This document shows positions 55,713 to 64,000 of a stretch of 64,000 nucleotides of DNA, one piece after another. The stretch's first letter is position 1. Every line of letters begins with the position of its first letter. Origin of the DNA: Brevundimonas sp. ASV9 (GTDB taxonomy: Bacteria; Pseudomonadota; Alphaproteobacteria; Caulobacterales; Caulobacteraceae); contig NZ_JAELUF010000001.1 of the NCBI RefSeq assembly GCF_016429195.1, positions 1 through 64,000 of the forward strand. The letters run 5' to 3'. Position numbers and translations under genes: made by a program. The notes beneath the pieces were generated by a model that was not told the DNA's origin, searched no databases, and saw only the letters and a list, made by a program, of their open reading frames with translations.

Positions 55713-56918
55713 CTAAGGACGCGTCGGTTGCTCTGCCAAGGCTTGGGCGGGATGCGTCGCCTTCCATTCCATGGCGCGGCGGATGCGGTTCTCCACGCTG
55801 GGGTGATCGTAGAACAGGAACTCCTCGATCGCCGACGGCGATGGCGCGCGGTATTCAGCGGTCTTGATCAGGGCCTTGGACAGGCCGTCCGGCGCATTGG
55901 CGTGAACCAGCGAGAAGTGGTCGGCGTCCTCCTCCATCGTGCGGGTCATGGTGGCGAAGACCGGGGTGCCCAGCAAGCCCAGGAAGGCCAGCACCAGGGC
56001 CAGGACCGGCAGACCCGCAGGGTCGGCGATGTCGCCTACGCGATCCGCCCTCAGCAGACGATGCGCCACTGGATAGAGCCGGTCGGTCAGCCAGAAGGCC
56101 AGCACCGACAATAGGACCAGAATGCCGACGGTCCAGAGAATGTGCGCCCGGACATAGTGGCCCATCTCGTGGCCGACCACGCCGCGCACCTCGGCCAGAT
56201 CCGCGCCCTGTTTAAACATGGTGTCGCTCATCGCCACCCGCGCCGTGCCGAACAGGCCCGAGACATTGGCGGTGTAGCGGTCGGACTGTTTGGAGCCGTT
56301 GTAGATGAAGATTTTGTCCGACGGCGTGCCCGTCTGTTTGGCCAGGGTCACGACGGCGTCGCGCACCGGCCCGTTTGGCGCGGGCGTATAGGTGTTGAAG
56401 ATCGGCTCGATCACCAGGGGCGCGAGCACCAGGCCGATGACGATGAAGGCCGCCGTCACGCCGGCCGCCCAGGCCCACCAGAACCGACGCGCGCGCCGGA
56501 TCAGGGCATAGATCGCCACGAGCAGCAGCGAGGTCGCCACGACGGAGATGGCCGCGCCGATCACGGCCTCGCCCAGCCAGCTGCCCAGAGCCTGGCTGGT
56601 CAGTCCATACTGTTTCTCGCGCCACCAGCCCTGATAGATCGCCCACGGCAGGGTCAGCGCCCAGCTCATGGCCGAATAGACCAGAGCGACGGCGAAACTG
56701 GCCACGACCGGCCGACGACGGCGACGCTCGATCCGGCTGCGGATCGCGACCAGCAGGCCGGTGCGCACGATGATCCAGGCGACCAGGGCCGAGACCAGGA
56801 AACTCCACAGGATCAGCCAGTGCGAGCCGTGGGTATAGGCGATGGCGCGGGCCGTTTCCTGGGGCGACAAGGTCGCCAGCCATTGGGCCGTCGCGGCCAC
56901 CGGATCGAAATTCGTCAT
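55713..56918 (-). CDS. M48-family (Ste24/CAAX-type) membrane metalloprotease
   Basis: 401 residues from ATG 56918. Several N-terminal helices (ILWSFLVSALVAWIIVRTGLLV, VASFAVALVYSAMSWALTL, AAISVVATSLLLVAIYALI) precede the zinc motif HEMGH in RGVVGHEMGHYVRAHI, and the third ligand lies in RTMEEDADHFSLVH. The NGSKQSDRYTANVSGLFG segment and HPSVENRIRRAMEW C-terminus are of the Ste24 type. Possible roles are membrane-protein quality control or processing. Confidence 0.9.
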   Translation of the reverse strand: MTNFDPVAATAQWLATLSPQETARAIAYTHGSHWLILWSFLVSALVAWIIVRTGLLVAIRSRIERRRRRPVVASFAVALVYSAMSWALTLPWAIYQGWWREKQYGLTSQALGSWLGEAVIGAAISVVATSLLLVAIYALIRRARRFWWAWAAGVTAAFIVIGLVLAPLVIEPIFNTYTPAPNGPVRDAVVTLAKQTGTPSDKIFIYNGSKQSDRYTANVSGLFGTARVAMSDTMFKQGADLAEVRGVVGHEMGHYVRAHILWTVGILVLLSVLAFWLTDRLYPVAHRLLRADRVGDIADPAGLPVLALVLAFLGLLGTPVFATMTRTMEEDADHFSLVHANAPDGLSKALIKTAEYRAPSPSAIEEFLFYDHPSVENRIRRAMEWKATHPAQALAEQPTRP

Positions 56919-56985
56919 GGTTTTCTCCCTTGCGAGAACCAAATCGCTCGACCCGCGTTATGTCAGGTTAATTCGCATCCATGAT

Positions 56986-57011
56986 GATTCTCGCCCGGCC
57001 ACGCTTGAATC
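56986..57011 (+). promoter_or_regulatory. Two GANTC sites upstream of the small gene at 57064
   Basis: GATTC (56986-56990) and GAATC (57007-57011) lie 21 bp apart and 53-78 bp before the start. Paired CcrM sites in promoters can make transcription depend on replication-linked methylation. Confidence 0.35.
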
Positions 57012-57063
57012 TTTCACGACTTTTTGTCACCCATTCTCCTGTCGAGAACAGGGGATGTCCCAG

Positions 57064-57324
57064 ATGGCTCACAAGACGCCCAAGCAGGTTCTGGAAAGCT
57101 TGGCTCATGATATCGCCACCGTGTTGAAGAGCATGGGTGGCTCGGCGCACCAGAACATGGTGGTTGATTGCGTGGCGGCGATGAAGCGCCAGCGCGGCGA
57201 GGCGGTCAATCCGCCCGATCTTCGACAAAAGATCATCGAGACCTTTGAATACTATCGCGACTGGTTCGTTCGCCCGTTCGGCGAAGGCTCGCAGCGTTGG
57301 GCCCTGGCCGGCGACTTCGGCTGA
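57064..57324 (+). CDS. Small conserved-looking protein, unknown function
   Basis: 86 residues, soluble and helical: MAHKTPKQVLESLAHDIATVLKS, GSAHQNMVVDCVAAMKRQRGE, then IIETFEYYRDWFVRPFGEGSQRW. ATG 57064 is preferred because AGGGG is 8 nt upstream; ATG 57055 sits directly on that AGGGG. I do not recognise a domain. It stands alone, divergent from the M48 protease and closed by a bidirectional terminator. Two GANTC sites precede it. Confidence 0.65.
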   Translation: MAHKTPKQVLESLAHDIATVLKSMGGSAHQNMVVDCVAAMKRQRGEAVNPPDLRQKIIETFEYYRDWFVRPFGEGSQRWALAGDFG

Positions 57325-57344
57325 TTTGAATGTCCTGAACGAAA

Positions 57345-57372
57345 AAGGCGCGCTCCCTGCGGAGCGCGCCTT
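57345..57372. terminator. Bidirectional terminator
   Basis: A perfect 12-bp stem AAGGCGCGCTCC / GGAGCGCGCCTT with a CTGC loop between two convergent genes, with an A-run on one side. Confidence 0.85.
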
Positions 57373-57396
57373 CGTCGTTAGGACTGATCGATCAGA

Positions 57397-57924
57397 TCAG
57401 AAGCGACGGATGTAGCTGACCGAATAGGCGTCGGCTTCACCACCGTTGTCGCGGTAGTCGCGACGGGTCCAGTCGGCGCGCACGCCGTTGACGCCGTCCA
57501 GGTAGTAGTTGGCGCCGGCGCCGTAGTTCCAGCTGTCGCCGCCCACGTCGGTGTTGGCGCCCGGGAACTTCTGCTTCAGCTCGGTGTGGCCGTATCCGCC
57601 GCGCGCGAACAGTTCCAGCTTGTCAGAGACCGGCACCTTGCCGACCACGTAACCGGCTGCGTCCCACTCGTGCTTGATCTCGCCATCGACGCCCGCGACG
57701 GTGAAGTCGTCATGCTTCACGCCGACCGAGGCTTCAGTTTCCACAGCGATGTAACGGTTGAGGTTGACGCCAAGACGACCGGTGACAGCGCCCGTCGTTG
57801 CATTGTCGCCTTCAAGATGAGTGTAGCCCAGCGAGCCGTAACCGCGCGGCTCGGGATTGGTTTGAGCAAAGGCCGGAGCGGCGATTGCGGAAACGGCGAC
57901 AGCAGCGAGAAGAATGTTACGCAT
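57397..57924 (-). CDS. Outer-membrane beta-barrel protein
   Basis: 175 residues. The signal peptide MRNILLAAVAVSAIAAPAFAQ is followed by alternating strands of an eight-stranded barrel (RGYGSLGYTHLEG, AVTGRLGVNLNRYIAVETEASVG, KLELFARGGYGHTELK, NYGAGANYYLDGVNGVRADWTRRDY). It ends in aromatic Phe (SVSYIRRF), the Bam signal. It belongs to the OmpA-N/Opacity-like porin family. The 233-bp upstream gap to the ppdK terminator contains its promoter; nothing else was recognised there. Confidence 0.87.
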   Translation of the reverse strand: MRNILLAAVAVSAIAAPAFAQTNPEPRGYGSLGYTHLEGDNATTGAVTGRLGVNLNRYIAVETEASVGVKHDDFTVAGVDGEIKHEWDAAGYVVGKVPVSDKLELFARGGYGHTELKQKFPGANTDVGGDSWNYGAGANYYLDGVNGVRADWTRRDYRDNGGEADAYSVSYIRRF

Positions 57925-58103
57925 TGTTTCTTATTAACTCCTAGATGTGATGAACAGACCGATCATCAGCCCCATCCAGCGAGTGCTTAAATAGGTCACG
58001 GCGTCATCTGTTCCAGAGGCGCGAAAACACGACGAATGCCTGTGGACGCCGGGACACATACAACGTTCCGTCAAGATCGGCGACTTTGTGGCGCTGCAGC
58101 AAA

Positions 58104-58131
58104 AAGGGCGGCCTCGACAGAGACCGCCCTT
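58104..58131 (-). terminator. Terminator of ppdK
   Basis: On the minus strand an 8-bp AAGGGCGG/CCGCCCTT stem, extended by a near-match inner stem, is followed by a T-run (58105-58101), 26 bp past the ppdK stop. Confidence 0.8.
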
Positions 58132-58156
58132 CTTCGGTTCGTCTTGCTAAGAAGGC

Positions 58157-60835
<2,679 letters not shown>

Positions 60836-60984
60836 CATGCAGTCCCTGAGCTTTTCGGATCGTCCGGCGGGTTGGCCCCGCTCGCACATGCAGCATGATC
60901 TAGCGCGTGAGAGCGGCCTTGACCATTGCGGATGTAACAATGCGTGAGGGGGTGTGCGGTTTCCTTGTCGCCACATGTATTGAT

Positions 60985-61133
60985 CCTTCTCCCGTTGGGA
61001 CAAGGTGGCCCGGAGGGCCGGATGAGGGGCGCTGACGGGTCAGCTCGCACGCCTGACTCTCACGCTTTCGCGCTAGCACGACGGCTGTCGCCGTCGTGCG
61101 CTCAAACCCTCTCCCACCGGGAGAGGGAAGCCG
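60985..61133. repeat. Intergenic repeat-like element between ppdK and glyS
   Basis: The 303-bp gap holds a GC-rich non-coding block with purine/pyrimidine flanks (CCTTCTCCCGTTGGG at the left, CTCTCCCACCGGGAGAGGG at the right). It also contains a perfect 10-bp hairpin GCACGACGGC-TGTC-GCCGTCGTGC (61076-61099). The style is that of dispersed intergenic repeats in high-GC proteobacteria. The hairpin may also end glyQ-glyS transcription. The left part (60839-60984) holds the ppdK promoter. Confidence 0.6.
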
Positions 61134-61138
61134 TCTCG

Positions 61139-63337
61139 TTATCCCGCGATCTGGCCGAAGTCGGCGACCTGGCCCATGACGTCGCGGACCTGGCCCAGCA
61201 GCTTCAAGCGGTTTTCGCGTTCGGCGGGGACGTCGGAGTTGACCAGAACGTCGTCGAAGAAGCGGTCCACGGGCGCGCGCAGGCGCGCCAGGGCCGTCAT
61301 GGCGGCGGCGAAGTCCTCGGTCTCCAGCGCGGCCTCGACGGCGGTGCGGGCGGCGCCGACGGCGAAGGCCAGGGTGGTCTCGGCCTCGGGCTGGTTCGGC
61401 AGGCCGGTCTGGACCATGCCGGTCGGGAGAGGGCCCTTCTTCTCCTCGGCGCGGAGGATGTTGGAGGCGCGCTTGTAACCGGCCAGCAGATTGGCGCCGT
61501 CGTCCGTGGCCAGGAAGGCGGCCAGGGCTTCCACCCGACGCACGATGCGAACGAGGTCGTCGTCGCCCAGAGCGAAGACGGCGGCGACGAGGTCGTGGCG
61601 CTGCCCCCGATCGCGCAGAAGGACGGTCAGGCGGTCAGCGAAGAAGGTGCTGACCTCTATCGCAATGGAAAAGGCTTTATCACTCGTTTGAGCAACCATC
61701 TCGGACGCTCGACTAGGGCTTAAAAGCGCAAGGCTTTCCTCGGCAGCAACCTGAGCGGATGGGATATCGAACTGATCGCGCAACGCTAGAGCTAACGTGA
61801 CTGCTTGTTCAGCATTCTCACGGTCAGGGTAAGTCAGCGCATGTGCGATGGTCGCTGGCATAAATCGGATGAGACTCAGTCGCAGATCATTCTCCAGCAC
61901 CAGCCGGATCACGCCCAGCGCCGCTCTGCGCAGGGCGAACGGGTCTTTCGACCCCGTGGGCTTTTCGTCGATGGCGAAGAAGCCGACCAGGGTGTCCAGC
62001 TTGTCGGCCAGGGCGACGGCGACCGTGACGGGCGCGGTCGGGACCGTGTCGGCGGGGCCCTGCGGTTTGTAGTGGTCGCGCACGGCGTCGGCGATCGCGT
62101 CGGAATGGCCGGCGAGACGGGCGTAGTAGCCGCCCATGATCCCCTGCAGTTCCGGGAACTCGCTGACCATGCCCGACAGCAGGTCGGCCTTGGACAGGCG
62201 GGCGGCCGTTTCGGCCGCGTCGGCGTCGGCGCCGACCAGCGGCGCGATCTCGCGCGCCAGGGCGGCGATGCGCTCGACGCGCTCGGCCAGGGTGCCCAGT
62301 TTGGCGTGGAAGGTGACGCCGGAGAGTTTGGCGTTCCAGGCGTCGAAGCCGACCTTCTGGTCTTCGTCCCAGAAGAAGCGGGCGTCGTTCAGGCGGGCGG
62401 AAAGGACGCGGCTGTTGCCGGCGGCCAGGGCCTTGCCCCCGTCGGTCGCCTCGACATTGGCGACGACCAGAAAGTTCGGCGCCAGGCCATCCTTGGACGG
62501 ATCGCGGACGGCGAAATACTTCTGGTGGACCTTCATCGACAGGCGCACGACTTCCGGCGGCAGAGCCAGGAACTGCGGGTCCATGTCGCCCAGGATCGGG
62601 GTCGGCCATTCCGCCAGACCCGCCACCTCGTCCAGCAGGCCGTCGTCATCGACCAGGGCGAGGCCGCGCGCGGCGCAGGCGGCCTTGGCCTGTTCCAAAA
62701 TGCGCAGCTTGCGGTCGGCGACGTCCAGCAGGACAAAGTTCTTTTCCAGTTGGGTGCGGTAATCAACGAAGTCGCTGACGCGCAGCAGCGCGCCGGACCC
62801 CAGGAAGCGGTGCCCCTCGGTGATCGCGTCGCTCTGAATCCCGTCGATCTCGAACGGGACCACCTTGCCGTCGAACAGGCACAAGATGCGCTTGATCGGA
62901 CGCACCCAGCGCAGCGTGCCGGAACCCCAGCGCATCGACTTGGGCCAGGGGAAGGTGCGGATCACCTGATCCACCGTCTCGGCGACCAGGTCGGTCGTGG
63001 CGCGGCCCTTGGACGACAGGACGGCGAACAGGACGCCGTCGCGCTCGGTCAGTTGATCGCGCGTCAGGCCGGTCTTGCGCAGGAAGCCTTCCAGCGCCTG
63101 TTCCGGGGCCGAGGCGCGCGGGCCCTTGACCTCTTCCACGCGGTCCGGCGTGGCCGTGGGCAAGCCGTCGATGACCAGGGTCAGGCGGCGTGGACCGGCA
63201 TAGGTCGTCAGCGCCTCCCACGTCAGGCCGGCGGCCTTCAGGCGGTCGGAGACCATACGCTCCAGGTCGCGCGCCGCGCCCTGCTGCATCCGGGCGGGGA
63301 TTTCTTCGGAGAAGATTTCGAGGAGGAGTTGGGGCAT
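61139..63337 (-). CDS. glyS: Glycyl-tRNA synthetase beta subunit
   Basis: 732-residue tRNA-binding subunit of the tetrameric enzyme. It begins PQLLLEIFSEEIPARMQQGAARDLE and carries RRLTLVIDGLP, KSMRWGSGTLRWVRPIKRILCLFDG and FHAKLGTLAERVERI, the HD-like segment typical of GlyS. The C-terminal anticodon-binding region ends VNSDVPAERENRLKLLGQVRDVM. The start shares one base with the glyQ stop. Codons around 61660-61880 are A+T-richer, about 55 percent G+C, than the rest, with the frame intact. Confidence 0.96.
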   Translation of the reverse strand: MPQLLLEIFSEEIPARMQQGAARDLERMVSDRLKAAGLTWEALTTYAGPRRLTLVIDGLPTATPDRVEEVKGPRASAPEQALEGFLRKTGLTRDQLTERDGVLFAVLSSKGRATTDLVAETVDQVIRTFPWPKSMRWGSGTLRWVRPIKRILCLFDGKVVPFEIDGIQSDAITEGHRFLGSGALLRVSDFVDYRTQLEKNFVLLDVADRKLRILEQAKAACAARGLALVDDDGLLDEVAGLAEWPTPILGDMDPQFLALPPEVVRLSMKVHQKYFAVRDPSKDGLAPNFLVVANVEATDGGKALAAGNSRVLSARLNDARFFWDEDQKVGFDAWNAKLSGVTFHAKLGTLAERVERIAALAREIAPLVGADADAAETAARLSKADLLSGMVSEFPELQGIMGGYYARLAGHSDAIADAVRDHYKPQGPADTVPTAPVTVAVALADKLDTLVGFFAIDEKPTGSKDPFALRRAALGVIRLVLENDLRLSLIRFMPATIAHALTYPDRENAEQAVTLALALRDQFDIPSAQVAAEESLALLSPSRASEMVAQTSDKAFSIAIEVSTFFADRLTVLLRDRGQRHDLVAAVFALGDDDLVRIVRRVEALAAFLATDDGANLLAGYKRASNILRAEEKKGPLPTGMVQTGLPNQPEAETTLAFAVGAARTAVEAALETEDFAAAMTALARLRAPVDRFFDDVLVNSDVPAERENRLKLLGQVRDVMGQVADFGQIAG

Positions 63338-64000
63338 CAGGCGGTTTTCCGCTCTTGTTCGACGTAGGCGAGGGCGCAGGCTTTGCAGAGTTCGCGGATG
63401 CGGCCGATGTAGCTCTGGCGTTCGGCGACGGCGATGGCGCCGCGGGCGTCCATCAGGTTGAACAGGTGGCTGGCCTTCAGCACCTGATCATAGGCGGGCA
63501 GGACCAGCGGCTGATCCTGCGGCCCGCGCATGTCCAGCAGGCGCTGGACCTCGCCCACCATATCCTCGAACCGGCGCTTCAGCCCGTCGACGTCATAGCC
63601 GTGGAAGTTGGCTTCCGACTGCTGGCGCTCGTTCTCCAGGAAGACCTCGCCGTAGGTCAGCCCCTCCTTGGTGAACTTCAGATCATAGACGTTGTCCACG
63701 CCCTGGACGTACATGGCCAGACGCTCCAGCCCGTAGGTCAGCTCGCCCGACACCACATCGACCTCGATGCCGCCGACGCCCTGGAAATAGGTGAACTGCG
63801 TCACCTCCATCCCGTCGCACCAAACCTCCCAGCCCAGGCCCCAAGCGCCGACGGTGGGGTTTTCCCAGTCGTCCTCGACGAAGCGGATGTCGTGCAGTTT
63901 CGGATCGATGCCGATGGCCGCCAGCGACCCCAGATACAGCTCCTGAAGGTTGTCCGGGTTCGGCTTCAGGATGACCTGGTATTGGTAATAGTGTTGGAGG
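63337..64000 (-). CDS. glyQ: Glycyl-tRNA synthetase alpha subunit, N-terminus cut by window edge
   Basis: Catalytic subunit. The frame is open to base 64000, so about 220 C-terminal residues are visible and the start lies beyond the right edge. Conserved motifs are [61 protein letters not shown] and [14 protein letters not shown]. An apparent internal ATG at 63810 is not the true start, since the family sequence continues upstream of it. Operon with glyS. Confidence 0.96.
   Translation of the reverse strand, partial: LQHYYQYQVILKPNPDNLQELYLGSLAAIGIDPKLHDIRFVEDDWENPTVGAWGLGWEVWCDGMEVTQFTYFQGVGGIEVDVVSGELTYGLERLAMYVQGVDNVYDLKFTKEGLTYGEVFLENERQQSEANFHGYDVDGLKRRFEDMVGEVQRLLDMRGPQDQPLVLPAYDQVLKASHLFNLMDARGAIAVAERQSYIGRIRELCKACALAYVEQERKTA

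Noticed and set aside
57925-58103. Small gene or ncRNA between the barrel protein and ppdK
   Set aside because: No convincing frame, ribosome site or conserved RNA motif; the region is explained by the promoter of the barrel gene and the ppdK terminator.

Overview
The window (about two-thirds G+C, densely packed) looks like a chromosome segment of a Caulobacterales alphaproteobacterium, most likely Brevundimonas or a close relative. The evidence is a CcrM-type GANTC DNA methyltransferase, a LovK/LovR-like blue-light pair, a sigma-F/NrsF heavy-metal locus next to a bufferin operon, MurE with the meso-diaminopimelate motif, and alphaproteobacterial-style regulatory sites. There are no insertion sequences, integrases, prophage genes or CRISPR arrays. 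This is a core chromosomal region with small accessory insertions.

Layout. (1) 1-5186, minus strand: the distal division and cell-wall (dcw) genes murC-murB-ddl-ftsQ-ftsA; ftsA runs off the left edge. (2) 5369-22324, plus strand (mutY excepted): katE, ccrM, a family-4 glycosyltransferase, a TadG-like von Willebrand protein, a glycogen-debranching-type enzyme, divergent mutY/dciA, lovK-lovR, two DsbA-like thiol oxidoreductases, smc and a small smc-coupled gene. (3) 22293-35090, minus strand: mscS, then the proximal dcw genes read from right to left: mraZ-rsmH-ftsL-ftsI-murE-murF-mraY-murD-ftsW-(gap)-murG. The dcw cluster is therefore split between murG and murC by about 18 kb carrying the ccrM...smc block. 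(4) 35091-40672: a regulatory region upstream of mraZ (MraZ-type repeats, CtrA-like site, SOS-type box), RNase P RNA, a peptidoglycan amidase, a small membrane protein, sppA, panD, a SIMPL-domain protein and a CAT-anticodon tRNA. (5) 40738-44486: nrsF-sigF diverging from bufA-bufB-bufC-doxX, with matching sigma-F-like promoters facing both ways. (6) 44684-48927: a globin-coupled chemoreceptor with a small partner, a MarR regulator and a hybrid histidine kinase. (7) 48956-57924: mixed metabolic and envelope genes (free methionine-R-sulfoxide reductase, SDR, CitE-like lyase, KpsC capsule enzyme, KAS-III-like enzyme, DoxX, Ste24-type protease, outer-membrane barrel). (8) 58157-64000, minus strand: ppdK, glyS and glyQ (glyQ is cut by the right edge).

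Functionally the window is dominated by growth and division: peptidoglycan precursor synthesis (MurB-G, MraY, Ddl), the divisome (FtsA, Q, L, I, W), chromosome organisation (Smc, CcrM, DciA) and envelope maintenance. Stress modules surround this core: catalase, DsbA pair, methionine sulfoxide repair, copper/heavy-metal bufferins and light or oxygen sensing. The most interesting regulatory signals are two perfect GTTC-N7-GTTC (LexA-type) boxes, one upstream of the dcw cluster and one upstream of the dsbA-dsbA-smc operon, and an unexplained GTCT-based palindrome plus triple repeat in front of murG.
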